DNA of 64,000 bases, taken from NCBI GenBank assembly GCA_900539375.1, contig UQBY01000014.1, forward strand, positions 1 to 64,000. Direction: 5' to 3'. Positions 26,009 through 34,403 of this stretch are shown in pieces (the stretch's first letter is position 1; each line of letters starts with the position of its first letter). The notes below the pieces were generated by a model. That model made no database searches. It was given only the letters and a program-made list of their open reading frames with translations, and was not told the origin of the DNA. This DNA is from an uncultured Clostridium sp. Lineage in GTDB: Bacteria > Bacillota > Clostridia > Clostridiales > Clostridiaceae. Both the position numbers and the translations under genes were made by a program.

Positions 26009-26569
26009 TTAATTTATTAAAGAGTTTCTTGCCTTTATAGTATTTAAATCAATTAAACTTCCCTTTTTAAGCAAAAATTTAATTGTTTGAGTTAAGCCCA
26101 TAAGCACACCTTTATTTAAATTTTCTAGTGTAACTTTTCTAAGTTCCTCAACACCATCAAAGTCTCTTGAAGGTTCAATCATATCTGCAATATAAATTAT
26201 TTTTTCTAGTTTAGTCATATTTTCTTTTCCTGTAGTATGCCATCTTATAGCACTTAAAATTTCTTCATCTTCTATTTTAAGTTCCTTTTTTGTAACTATA
26301 GGACCTAATATACTATGCCATATACTTGGAGAATTCTCTTCATCTTCAGTTAAAATTATATTATTTTCCTTCATAATTTCTAACATTTCTGTTTTAGGTA
26401 TATTTTTTGCAATATCATGACATAAAGCTGCCATTTCTGCCTTTTCTTCAGATACACCATTTATTTTAGCTAATTTTTTTGCTTCTTCTATTACCCCTAA
26501 GGTATGTATAAATCTATTCTCTTTTAGATTTTTCTTAACATATTCATAAGCTTCTTCTAAAGAAGTCAT
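26009..26569 (-). CDS. yqeK: YqeK-type HD hydrolase (Ap4A hydrolase)
   Basis: The 186-residue protein has the YqeK pattern RFIHTLGVIEEAKKLA, then AALCHDIAKNIPKTEM (HD motif), WHSILGPIVTKKEL and the later aspartate in YIADMIEPSRDFDGVEEL. YqeK proteins hydrolyse diadenosine tetraphosphate symmetrically. It lies 6 bp from nadD and is usually found beside it in Firmicutes. The order yhbY-nadD-yqeK-LCP is conserved in this phylum. Confidence 0.93.
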   Translation of the reverse strand: MTSLEEAYEYVKKNLKENRFIHTLGVIEEAKKLAKINGVSEEKAEMAALCHDIAKNIPKTEMLEIMKENNIILTEDEENSPSIWHSILGPIVTKKELKIEDEEILSAIRWHTTGKENMTKLEKIIYIADMIEPSRDFDGVEELRKVTLENLNKGVLMGLTQTIKFLLKKGSLIDLNTIKARNSLIN

Positions 26570-26575
26570 ATTGTA

Positions 26576-27175
26576 TCACTCCTTATATAACCCTTCTTTT
26601 TGTATTATATTTAATACATTTTTTGAAAGAAGATTATCTACCTTTTTTCCATCCCTAATTTTTTCTCTTATCATTGTAGAGGATATATTTGGACTATTAA
26701 CATGAATAAGTATTACTTTTTTATTATACTTTTCTTCAATTTTCATTTTTTGAGCTTTAAGTTTTTTTTCATCATAACCTGGTCTTGTAAAAACTACGAA
26801 TTCACAAGCATTAAAAATTCTATTTACTCCATTCCACATTTCTAAATCCATTAAACAATCTGCTCCTGTAATAAAAAACACTTGTCTGTTTGGAGCTTTA
26901 AAATTCTCTACTGTTAGATATGTGTAGCTCATACCTTTTTTTTTAATTTCATAATCTGAAACCTCAAAATAATCTATTCCTTTTATAGCTTCTTTCACCA
27001 TTTCAAGCCTTAAGGAAGCCTTTGTAACCTTTTTATTTATCTTAAGAGGTTGACTTCCTGCTGGCATAAATAGAACCTTATCAAGGTTTAATTGTCTCTT
27101 TGCTTCTTCTGCTATATATATATGTGCTAGATGAATAGGATCAAAGGTTCCACCCATTATTCCTAGCTTTTCCAT
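26576..27175 (-). CDS. nadD: Nicotinate-nucleotide adenylyltransferase
   Basis: NadD adenylates nicotinate mononucleotide, an essential step of NAD synthesis. The 199-residue protein has the nucleotidyltransferase motif GIMGGTFDPIHLAH at the N-terminus and the ISSTMIR signature near the C-terminus. ITGADCLMDLEMWN is the substrate loop typical of NadD. It is 2 bp from yhbY and 6 bp from yqeK. Confidence 0.95.
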   Translation of the reverse strand: MEKLGIMGGTFDPIHLAHIYIAEEAKRQLNLDKVLFMPAGSQPLKINKKVTKASLRLEMVKEAIKGIDYFEVSDYEIKKKGMSYTYLTVENFKAPNRQVFFITGADCLMDLEMWNGVNRIFNACEFVVFTRPGYDEKKLKAQKMKIEEKYNKKVILIHVNSPNISSTMIREKIRDGKKVDNLLSKNVLNIIQKEGLYKE

Positions 27176-27177
27176 AC

Positions 27178-27474
27178 CTATCTACCAGGTATCTCTATTT
27201 TAGGATTTTTCTTAGATTGCTTATATAAAACAATTTTACTTCCTATTGCTTGAATTCCTTCTGCACCAACTTTACTACATATATAATCTGATGCTTCTCT
27301 TGTTTCAAGTCCACTATTTTCTAATACCTTTATTTTTATTAATTCTCTTTTTTCTAATGCTTCTTCTACTTGCTTTAAAAATGTTTCTTCTATTCCATTT
27401 TTACCAATTTGAAATATTGGTGATAAATCATTAGCTAATCTTCTTAAATATGCTCTTTCTTTTCCTGTTAGCAT
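27178..27474 (-). CDS. yhbY: YhbY-type CRM-domain RNA-binding protein
   Basis: The 98-residue protein is a single CRM domain: TGKERAYLRRLANDLSPIF, the GKNGIEETFLKQV loop (KIG-type GxxG) and KIVLYKQSKKNP near the end. YhbY is linked to 50S ribosome assembly. It begins the cluster yhbY-nadD-yqeK, and the tnpB relic lies directly upstream. Confidence 0.9.
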   Translation of the reverse strand: MLTGKERAYLRRLANDLSPIFQIGKNGIEETFLKQVEEALEKRELIKIKVLENSGLETREASDYICSKVGAEGIQAIGSKIVLYKQSKKNPKIEIPGR

Positions 27475-27488
27475 TTACTCAACTGCTA

Positions 27489-27520
27489 CTTAAAATGTAA
27501 TCAAATATAAACATTTTAAG
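27489..27520. repeat. Perfect inverted repeat beside the tnpB relic
   Basis: CTTAAAATGT and ACATTTTAAG form a 10-bp stem with a 12-nt loop. It lies 15 bp upstream of the yhbY start and could be the right-end palindrome of the old IS200/IS605 element, or an RNA structure in the yhbY leader. There is no T tract. Confidence 0.4.
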
Positions 27521-27568
27521 AATTTTACTGTTTCAACGTATCTGTTTTGGCAATGAATAACTTCAAAG

Positions 27569-28249
27569 CTACTTACATTTGATATAATACTTCACAGTCG
27601 TAAATTCCCCACTAGCCATGGGTACATATTTAGATAAATGTTTATTCTTCATCATTCCTTTTACATTTAAATCTTCAATAGTAATAAACTTTGGTTTTTG
27701 GTTTATTATATTTGAAATTGTTTTGTTAACATAATCAGTTCTTATATTGTCTAATTTATGATGAAGTTTTTGTACCTTAACTATTTGTTTTTTTATATTT
27801 GATTTAGTAGCAGTTACTCCTTTCTTTTTTAAATTTTCATATTTTTTTGAGAGTTTTTTCTTCTCTCTTTTTAATTTCTTTTCTATTTTTCTTATTTTTT
27901 CTGTTTTATTTATATTTTTATATTTTTCACCATTTGAACATATTGCAAAATCCTTTAAACCTAAATCTATACCTATTCCTTCATTTGTATTTTTAGAAAC
28001 AATGGGCATATGAACATCAATAACAACTGATACATATACTTTAACTTCATTATTAATATACTTATCAAAATCATTAGCAGACATAAATGCTTTTTCTTTA
28101 GGGATTAAGTCTTGTTTATATAACTCATACAATTCTTTATTTTTTGCCATGTATGAATTGTAAAGCTATCTGCATATACTAATAGATTGATTAATTTTCT
28201 GAATTTGTTTTTTTGCTAACTTTATCTCTGTTTTGTATGCTCTTTTCAA
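27569..28249 (-). pseudogene. Decayed TnpB of an IS200/IS605 element
   Basis: The reading frame from a TTG at 28249 (AAGGAG site 12 bases upstream) encodes the usual start LKRAYKTEIKLAKKQIQKIN, but a TAG at 28166-28168 stops it. The rest (to 27569) has the TnpB segments GIGIDLGLKDFAICSNGE (RuvC-I) and KFITIEDLNVKGMMKNKHLSK (RuvC-II). It lacks part of the N-terminal region and the zinc finger with RuvC-III, and ends YVPMASGEFTTVKYY, seemingly from the C-terminus. At about 193 residues after the stop it is half of a normal TnpB. No tnpA is present. Confidence 0.85.
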
Positions 28250-28480
28250 AACCTTTATATTCTCCTTAATTACATTTTCAATTAAAATTATTATTTACAT
28301 ATAATTTTAATATTATTCAAAAGTTTTTCTAGCATTATCTTTCTAATGTTAATACAAATATATTTAAAAGTTCTGCAAATTCTTTAGGTTTATAATTTTT
28401 ACAAAAACATAATTATCTCAATTACGTTATATTACATTTGGTTATGTTTGAGTATACTTTTAATAACTATATAAAACCTC

Positions 28481-29770
28481 CTATAATACATATTCAAATT
28501 CAAAATCATTAAGTCTTACCATGTCGCCGTCTTCAATTCCCATTTCTCTAAGTTCACTTAATACTCCCTTATTATTTAATACCTTATGGAAGTATCTTAA
28601 AGAATCTGCATCATTTACATTAACAGCACTTAATAATCTATCTACAAATGAACCTTCTACAATATAAGTATTTGTACCTTCTTCATTTGGCTCAATTCTA
28701 ATTTCATAAGTAAATTTCTTATCTTCTGGTATATATCTTTCTTCATCAGAAATAATAAGGTCTGTTACTGGAATATCTTGAAGCATTCTTGCAGCTTCTT
28801 TTATTACAGCATCTACATTCTCTCTTGTAGCAGCTGACATTTTATATACCTTATCAAAACCTAATTCATTTACCTTTTTCTTAAAGTCTTCAAATACCTG
28901 TTCATCATAAAGCATATCACACTTATTAGCTACAACTATTTGAGGTCTATCCCATAATTTTATAGAATATTTTTTAAGTTCTTCATTTATTGTAACAAAG
29001 TCTTCAAAAGGGTCTCTTCCTTCTAAACCTGATATATCAACAATATGAATTAAAAGTCTTGTTCTTTCAACATGTCTTAAGAATTGAATTCCTAAGCCTA
29101 CACCTTCTGCTGCCCCTTCAATTATTCCTGGAATATCTGCCATAACAAAAGCTGGAGCCCCTTCTGGTTTAACTACCCCTAAGTTTGGTCTTATTGTTGT
29201 AAAGTGATAGTTTGCTATCTTTGGCTTAGCTGCTGTTGTCATTGATAAAAATGTTGATTTTCCTACATTAGGGAAACCTAATAATCCAACATCTGCAAGA
29301 AGCTTTAACTCTAAAATAACAAACATTTCTTCCCCAGGCATTCCTGGTTCAGCAAAATGAGGTGCCTGTCTTGTTGGAGTAACAAATTTAACATTTCCCT
29401 TTCCACCTTTTCCACCTTTTAAGAATTTAAATTCATCATCTTTATGAGAAAGGTCTGCAATAATTTTATTTGTTGAAGCTTCTCTAATTATTGTACCTAA
29501 TGGTACATTTATAACAAGGTCCTCTCCATCTTTTCCATAACATTTTGATGTTCCACCATTAACACCATCTTCTGCTACATATTTTTTCTTATACTTAAAA
29601 TCAAGAAGAGTTGTCATTCCTGTATCTACCTTAAATACAATGCTACCTCCTCTTCCTCCATCTCCACCATCTGGTCCTCCAAGAGGTACATACTTTTCTC
29701 TTCTAAAGGAAATTGCTCCGTCCCCTCCTTTACCAGATTTTATAAAAATTCTAGCCTTATCTATAAACAT
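28481..29770 (-). CDS. obg: GTPase Obg
   Basis: This 429-residue GTPase has the glycine-rich Obg domain (GGPDGGDGGRGGSIVFK), a G domain with GFPNVGKST, DIPGIIEGA and NKCD, and a C-terminal OCT domain (residues about 350-429). It acts in ribosome assembly and stress control and is essential in many bacteria. It lies downstream of rplU-prp-rpmA as in most Firmicutes, but a terminator and an extended -10 promoter (29834-29839) separate it. Confidence 0.96.
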   Translation of the reverse strand: MFIDKARIFIKSGKGGDGAISFRREKYVPLGGPDGGDGGRGGSIVFKVDTGMTTLLDFKYKKKYVAEDGVNGGTSKCYGKDGEDLVINVPLGTIIREASTNKIIADLSHKDDEFKFLKGGKGGKGNVKFVTPTRQAPHFAEPGMPGEEMFVILELKLLADVGLLGFPNVGKSTFLSMTTAAKPKIANYHFTTIRPNLGVVKPEGAPAFVMADIPGIIEGAAEGVGLGIQFLRHVERTRLLIHIVDISGLEGRDPFEDFVTINEELKKYSIKLWDRPQIVVANKCDMLYDEQVFEDFKKKVNELGFDKVYKMSAATRENVDAVIKEAARMLQDIPVTDLIISDEERYIPEDKKFTYEIRIEPNEEGTNTYIVEGSFVDRLLSAVNVNDADSLRYFHKVLNNKGVLSELREMGIEDGDMVRLNDFEFEYVL

Positions 29771-29833
29771 ATTTTCACCTTCTCTTTTACAAAAACTCTT
29801 TTCTTTATAGTGTTACCAAATCTGTGTACACTT

Positions 29834-29839
29834 ATTATA
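29834..29839 (-). promoter_or_regulatory. Extended -10 promoter for obg
   Basis: TGATATAAT on the minus strand, about 60 bp before the start codon, with no strong -35 box. It fits separate transcription of obg after the rpmA terminator. Confidence 0.5.
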
Positions 29840-29920
29840 TCATCTATAAAAAATTTATCATTTAAATTTTTATTAATATTTACATATTTATATATAATAT
29901 TCTATTTTCTTTAAATACTT

Positions 29921-29952
29921 AAAAAAGCATCCTTAAAACCTAAGGATGCTTA
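29921..29952 (-). terminator. Terminator after rpmA
   Basis: AAGCATCCTTA and TAAGGATGCTT form an 11-bp stem with a short loop, followed by TTTTTT on the minus strand. Confidence 0.92.
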
Positions 29953-29966
29953 ATTATAAGAATAAA

Positions 29967-30266
29967 TTATTCAGCTATTTCTTCAACGTCTACTGGGTAA
30001 ACACTTGCTTTTTTCTTATCCTTACCTACTCTTTCAAACTTAACAACTCCGTCAATTTTTGCGAATAGAGTATCGTCTTTACCTTTTCCAACATTTTCAC
30101 CTGGGTGAATCTTAGTTCCTCTTTGTCTAACTATAATATTTCCAGCTAAAACAAATTGTCCATCAGCAGATTTAACACCAAGTCTCTTTGATTCAGAGTC
30201 TCTTCCGTTCTTAGAAGAACCCATCCCTTTCTTATGAGCGAATAATTGAAGGTTCATTAATAACAT
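29967..30266 (-). CDS. rpmA: 50S ribosomal protein L27 with cleavable N-terminal extension
   Basis: The 99-residue L27 begins MLLMNLQLFAHKKGMGSSK. Firmicute L27 has an N-terminal extension ending in LQLFA that the protease Prp removes; the motif is intact here. RQRGTKIHPG and the rest are standard L27. The RBS AGGAGGTG ends eight bases before the ATG at 30266; the ATG at 30257 is too far. Its partner prp is directly upstream. Confidence 0.96.
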   Translation of the reverse strand: MLLMNLQLFAHKKGMGSSKNGRDSESKRLGVKSADGQFVLAGNIIVRQRGTKIHPGENVGKGKDDTLFAKIDGVVKFERVGKDKKKASVYPVDVEEIAE

Positions 30267-30269
30267 GGT

Positions 30270-30641
30270 CTACACCTCCTCTTTTAATAAAATTATATAT
30301 TCTTTACGTTTTTTAATTCCAAACATTTCATCCAAGCTTAAAATTACACTTTCTAAGCTCTTTTCAAAAGTTTTTAAGATAACTTGAGCTTTCTCTATTT
30401 CTTCACCATTAAAACCGTCAAGATTTAAAGAAAGATATCCATCTGAAATTTCATAATTTACATTAAGTTTTAAAACTTCATCTAAACCAATTATAGCACT
30501 CTGAGATAAAACTGATACAGAATTACATACCATATCATAAGCTTCTCCTGCTATTATAGCCTCTCTATTAATAAGAGCATGACTATTTATTTCATAGGAT
30601 AAAATATTTTCTTGATTAGATCTAATTTTAACTTCTATCAT
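30270..30641 (-). CDS. prp: Ribosomal-processing cysteine protease Prp
   Basis: Prp cuts the N-terminal extension from L27 (and a phage scaffold protein in Staphylococcus). The 123-residue protein has the catalytic pair: His in NSHALIN (about residue 22) and Cys in YDMVCNSVSVLSQ (about residue 39), spaced as usual. It lies between rplU and rpmA, the universal position in Firmicutes, and overlaps the ribosome binding site of rpmA at its stop. Confidence 0.93.
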   Translation of the reverse strand: MIEVKIRSNQENILSYEINSHALINREAIIAGEAYDMVCNSVSVLSQSAIIGLDEVLKLNVNYEISDGYLSLNLDGFNGEEIEKAQVILKTFEKSLESVILSLDEMFGIKKRKEYIILLKEEV

Positions 30642-30646
30642 AAGAA

Positions 30647-30955
30647 TTAAGCTTCGATCTTTTCGATTTGAATCTTAGTATAAGGTTGTCTGTGACCATT
30701 CTTTCTTCTGTAGTCTTTCTTTCTCTTATACTTGAAAACTATAACCTTCTTAGCCTTTCCTTGAGCTACAACTTTAGCTGTAACTTTAGCTCCTTCAACT
30801 ACTGGAGTTCCAACCTTTAAAGTTTCTCCTCCAACAGCTAAAACTTCTGTTAATTCAACTGTTGAATCAACTTCAGCGTCTAGCTTTTCAACGAAAAGAA
30901 CGTCTCCTTCTTGAACTCTGTATTGTTTTCCACCTGTCTTAACTACTGCGTACAT
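30647..30955 (-). CDS. rplU: 50S ribosomal protein L21
   Basis: From the ATG at 30955 L21 is 102 residues, starting MYAVVKTGGKQYRVQEGD and ending with the KRKKDYRRKNGHRQPYTKI segment that is diagnostic of L21. The longer reading (from 30967) begins inside the AGGAGGTG site (30965-30972) and is rejected. An L21 leader sits upstream, which suggests autoregulation. Confidence 0.97.
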   Translation of the reverse strand: MYAVVKTGGKQYRVQEGDVLFVEKLDAEVDSTVELTEVLAVGGETLKVGTPVVEGAKVTAKVVAQGKAKKVIVFKYKRKKDYRRKNGHRQPYTKIQIEKIEA

Positions 30956-30963
30956 TATTAAAA

Positions 30964-31046
30964 ACACCTCCTCATAACGGACTCGCCACTATTGGTACAA
31001 ATCTCTAAAATTTGTTTTGTAAAAAACCATTCCGTGAGCGGTTTAC
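30964..31046 (-). promoter_or_regulatory. L21 ribosomal-protein leader
   Basis: On the minus strand, GGTAAACCGCTC, a hairpin near ACAAATCTCT/TTTTAGAGATTTGTA and GGCGAGTCCGTTATGAGGAGGTG lie between the promoter and the rplU start, matching the conserved leader found before rplU in Firmicutes. The conserved ending includes the ribosome binding site, so L21 (or another ribosomal protein) may block translation. Confidence 0.75.
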
Positions 31047-31052
31047 CAAAGT

Positions 31053-31081
31053 ATTGTATCATGTTTTAATATTATTGTAAA
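31053..31081 (-). promoter_or_regulatory. Promoter of rplU-prp-rpmA
   Basis: TTTACA (31076-31081) and TACAAT (31053-31058) on the minus strand are 17 bp apart, about 7 bp before the leader. Confidence 0.75.
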
Positions 31082-31099
31082 GAAAAATTTTAATTAAAA

Positions 31100-32239
31100 C
31101 TACTCTAATTCAACCTTTCCATTTCTTATCTTTACCTTATAACCATTAAGAGCACCCATGGTCTTAGAATTATAAAGATACCAATATTTTTCATCAAACT
31201 TAACATAAATATATTCTGTCTGTTCACCTAGCATACTCACTCCACCTTTTCCTCCAGAATATAATTCTGTTCCTATAGGGAATCCATTTGATTGACTATC
31301 TATTAATGGTTTAGTAAATAAAGGTACCTTACTTTCTACTTTACCTAAATATTCTCCAACATTCTCTGAAGTTTCCCCTGTTATTATATATAAGTTTCCA
31401 TTATACTTAATATAAGTATATCCATCTGAGTTATTTATATATACAAATAAAGAGATTCCTATTATTAAAATTCCTCCAACTAGTTTGAAAGTTTTTTTGT
31501 TTTTCTTTATTTCCTCTTCTGATTCTGTTAGGTCTTTTGAAATAAAAAATTCTAGTATCATAAGAATTATTGCTAAAATAATAAATATTATTGGCTCTAT
31601 AATGTAGTTATTCCCAATTAGTCCTAAAATAATAGACCTTATAGAATCAAAGGATATAATAACAAACAGTATAACAATTGATACAATAGCTAATATTTTC
31701 TTCTTTTCTGAACTTAACTTAAAATAAATTGTTGAAAAACATAAACATATCATATATACTAATAAGCACAATCCAAATTTAAATATATAATCCATAAATA
31801 TATTGGTAAGTTTTGGTAAATACAATCCCTTTTCATATACCTTTTCAAAAAGAGTATGATTATAACCAAGATAAGCAATTGAAAATTTAGAAAACAAATG
31901 ATATATTCCCTTTAATATAAATTTTAATATTAAATCTATACTTGACATAGTAATTGAAATAAAAATTCCACTTTTTATAGTTCCTTCTATAAACTTGTTT
32001 CTTGATATATTATTCCCTTGAGAAAATTTAAAAGCTGGTTTTAGTATTGTTAATGCTATAATTCCAACAAAAGCTATAGTGCTTGAATCTGTACCACTTG
32101 TTGTTCCACTAACCCCTTTTAAAAAACAACCTAAGATTTTAATTGTTATTATTATAAAAAAATATATACCATAAAAAATCATCATAGGTTTTAAAATTTT
32201 ACTAAGTTCATATTTACAAACCCTATTTTCAAGCTTCAT
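31100..32239 (-). CDS. ABC-2-like membrane protein with extracellular domain
   Basis: The 379-residue protein begins MKLENRVCKYELSKILKP and has about six to seven membrane segments in its first 270 residues, then a last segment and an external domain (about residues 280-379). The external domain has GYTYIKYNGNLYIITGE and a glycine-rich loop. The N-terminal part is related to the next protein upstream (KYELSKILKP against KYETSNVLKY). No transport substrate is known. The ATG at 32239 has GAGGTG six bases upstream; the longer reading from 32296 lacks a site. It is the last gene of a GntR/ABC operon. Confidence 0.72.
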   Translation of the reverse strand: MKLENRVCKYELSKILKPMMIFYGIYFFIIITIKILGCFLKGVSGTTSGTDSSTIAFVGIIALTILKPAFKFSQGNNISRNKFIEGTIKSGIFISITMSSIDLILKFILKGIYHLFSKFSIAYLGYNHTLFEKVYEKGLYLPKLTNIFMDYIFKFGLCLLVYMICLCFSTIYFKLSSEKKKILAIVSIVILFVIISFDSIRSIILGLIGNNYIIEPIIFIILAIILMILEFFISKDLTESEEEIKKNKKTFKLVGGILIIGISLFVYINNSDGYTYIKYNGNLYIITGETSENVGEYLGKVESKVPLFTKPLIDSQSNGFPIGTELYSGGKGGVSMLGEQTEYIYVKFDEKYWYLYNSKTMGALNGYKVKIRNGKVELE

Positions 32240-32308
32240 TTTCTTCACCTCTTTCTTTAAATTTACTTTTAACTTATTAATAAAACCTTGCAACAATTAA
32301 TGTTATAA

Positions 32309-33016
32309 CTACAATCTTTTTTTGTTAATATAAGTCATAGATTCTTGTAAATTCTTACTTATTAAAAATTCTAGTATTATTAATATTCCGCATAAAATAA
32401 TTAACAATAAAATACCTTCTATTGGAATAATGCCATATCCAGTTGATGATGCAAATACTTCTATTAAATTTGTAATTAGAAATATAATCACAAACAATCC
32501 AACTACCCAAATTTTTTTAATTTCATTACTTAACTTCAAATATATTGTTGAAAATAACAAAAATGTAATATAGATTAAAAAATATACTAAAGAAATGTAT
32601 ATCCATGAAGCTACTAAATTTTTAATTATATTCAAAAGTGTACCTTCAATAAAATTTTGAAAAAAAACCTCATACATATTAAAACTGTTAGAAAAAAGTG
32701 AAAATATTTTTATTAAAATAATATCTATAGCTGATAATATTGAAGATATTAAAATCCCGCTTTCTAAAGTTCCCTTTATAAAGTTTTTTCTTGAAATATT
32801 GTTTATTTTAGAAAAATAGAAATCTCCTTTAAATCTTAATAAAGGTTGTGATGCTAAAAAAATCATAGTCACAAAATTTACTTCTTCATTTATTTCTAAT
32901 GATGTGCCTTTAGTTGTTATTACTGCTAAAATAAAAAATATCAATAATGCTCCATAATATAAAAGAGCATATTTTAAAACATTACTTGTTTCATACTTAC
33001 AAATTCTTTTATCCAT
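32309..33016 (-). CDS. ABC-2-like membrane permease
   Basis: The 235-residue protein, starting MDKRICKYETSNVLKYALLYYG, has about six membrane segments and no other domain. Its start abuts the ATPase gene stop (33017). It is paralogous with the following, longer protein. The layout resembles the GntR-ATPase-permease ytrABC systems of Bacillus, which respond to wall-active peptides, but the sequence similarity is too low to say what it moves. Confidence 0.7.
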   Translation of the reverse strand: MDKRICKYETSNVLKYALLYYGALLIFFILAVITTKGTSLEINEEVNFVTMIFLASQPLLRFKGDFYFSKINNISRKNFIKGTLESGILISSILSAIDIILIKIFSLFSNSFNMYEVFFQNFIEGTLLNIIKNLVASWIYISLVYFLIYITFLLFSTIYLKLSNEIKKIWVVGLFVIIFLITNLIEVFASSTGYGIIPIEGILLLIILCGILIILEFLISKNLQESMTYINKKRL

Positions 33017-33892
33017 CTATCTCTCCCCCTTATTAGTTAAGCTAATAAATAATTTTTGAAGCTCCACCTTTTCTAAATTAAGTCCTAATGCTTTTATTTT
33101 TGATAAATCCTTTTCACCTAAAATTATTACTTTTTCAAAGGATGCCATTTCTTCAATAGAAACTACATCATCTTTTTTTACACATTCTCTTAAATATTCT
33201 TTAACAACATGGCTTTTTCCAGTTATTGAATATACAGATGATAATATTTTTTCTACTTCTCCACTTTTAATAACTTGTCCATCTTTTAAAATAATAACTT
33301 CTTCAATAATATTCGCTATTTCTTCTATTAAGTGAGTTGCTATTATAATTGTTTTCTCTGTCTTTTCATAAAATTTTAAAAGTTCTTTGTAAAATAACTC
33401 TCTATAATTTACATCAAGACCAAGAACAGGTTCATCAAAACATAATATTTCTGCTCCTGAAGAAAGGGCAAGTATTATTTTTAAAATGGAACTATATCCT
33501 GTAGATAATTCTTTGATTTTTTTATTTATATCTAAATTAAATTCTTTACTTAAATTTAGTGCATAATCCATATTAAAATTTTTATAAAATTCTTTTGTCC
33601 ACTTAAATATTTTTGATATTTTCATATCCTCTTCAAAATAATTTTTTTCTTCCATTAAGTAAATCTTTGAAAGGGCTTCTTGATTTTCATATACGTTTTC
33701 TCCATCTATAAGAATTTCTCCACTAGTTAACACTTCTCTATTATTTATTAGTCTTAAAAGAGTTGTTTTTCCTACGCCATTTCTTCCAAGTAATCCATAT
33801 ATTTTTCCACCATTAATTTTTAAGGAAATATTTTTTATAACCTCTTTATCTTTAAAGCTTTTATTTACATTTTTAAACTCTATATTACTCAT
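33017..33892 (-). CDS. ABC transporter ATP-binding protein (YtrB-like)
   Basis: The 291-residue ATPase has Walker A GRNGVGKTT, LSTGYSSILKIILAL in place of the usual LSGGQ signature, and Walker B EILCFDEPVLGLD. The non-standard signature (STGYSS) is common in the ABC-2 type YtrB/BcrA group. The ATG at 33892 (GAGGTG six bases before) overlaps the GntR stop; the ATG at 33901 is less likely. It is the second gene of the operon. Confidence 0.85.
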   Translation of the reverse strand: MSNIEFKNVNKSFKDKEVIKNISLKINGGKIYGLLGRNGVGKTTLLRLINNREVLTSGEILIDGENVYENQEALSKIYLMEEKNYFEEDMKISKIFKWTKEFYKNFNMDYALNLSKEFNLDINKKIKELSTGYSSILKIILALSSGAEILCFDEPVLGLDVNYRELFYKELLKFYEKTEKTIIIATHLIEEIANIIEEVIILKDGQVIKSGEVEKILSSVYSITGKSHVVKEYLRECVKKDDVVSIEEMASFEKVIILGEKDLSKIKALGLNLEKVELQKLFISLTNKGER

Positions 33893-34250
33893 TTTTCTCA
33901 CCTCTTTTTATCATGTTTATTATCTCTTCTTTTGATATTTTAAGTCTTTTTGCTTCTTCAATTAAATTAACAATATAATTATCATAAAACTCATTTTTTC
34001 TTCTTATTCTTAACATTTCCTTTGCTCCCTTTACAACAAACATTCCCAATCCTCTTTTTTTATAGATAACTCCTTCATTTACCAAAATATCAAAGCCTTT
34101 TCTTATAGTAGCTGGATTAATTTTATAATTTAATGAAATTTCTGTTGTAGAAGGAATTTGACTTTCCTCTTCATATATTCCATTTAAAATTCCATCTTCT
34201 ATTGCATTTGCTATTTGAATATAAATTGGACTTTCATCATTAAAATTCAT
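33885..34250 (-). CDS. GntR-family regulator (YtrA subfamily)
   Basis: The 121-residue protein is a winged-helix GntR domain (SPIYIQIANAIEDGILNGIY and KINPATIRKGFDILVNEGVIYKKRGLGMFV) with a short helical tail, the YtrA layout. It heads the operon with the ABC genes, whose ATPase starts inside its end. An inverted repeat in the promoter is the probable operator. Confidence 0.88.
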   Translation of the reverse strand: MNFNDESPIYIQIANAIEDGILNGIYEEESQIPSTTEISLNYKINPATIRKGFDILVNEGVIYKKRGLGMFVVKGAKEMLRIRRKNEFYDNYIVNLIEEAKRLKISKEEIINMIKRGEKNE

Positions 34251-34271
34251 TTTCTCACCTTCTTTGTTAAT

Positions 34272-34322
34272 TAGTTAGTTGCTTGTGTAACTAACTATAT
34301 ACGATTTAGTTATTTTTGTCAA
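34272..34322 (-). promoter_or_regulatory. Promoter and operator of the GntR/ABC operon
   Basis: TTGACA (34317-34322) and TATAGT (34294-34299) on the minus strand are 17 bp apart. The 9-bp inverted repeat TAGTTAGTT / AACTAACTA (34272-34297, 8-nt spacer) overlaps the -10 box and the transcription start. This is the position expected of a repressor site. Confidence 0.85.
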
Positions 34323-34360
34323 TAGTTTAAACAAATATTTCTAATTTTTTTAATTTCTTA

Positions 34361-34392
34361 TATAAAAATAAGTGACTAAAAAATAGCCACTT
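34361..34392 (-). terminator. Terminator of the RNA methylase gene
   Basis: AAGTGGCTA and TAGTCACTT (one mismatch pair) flank five A residues and are followed by ATTTTTAT on the minus strand. Confidence 0.7.
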
Positions 34393-34403
34393 AAAACAGT
34401 CTT

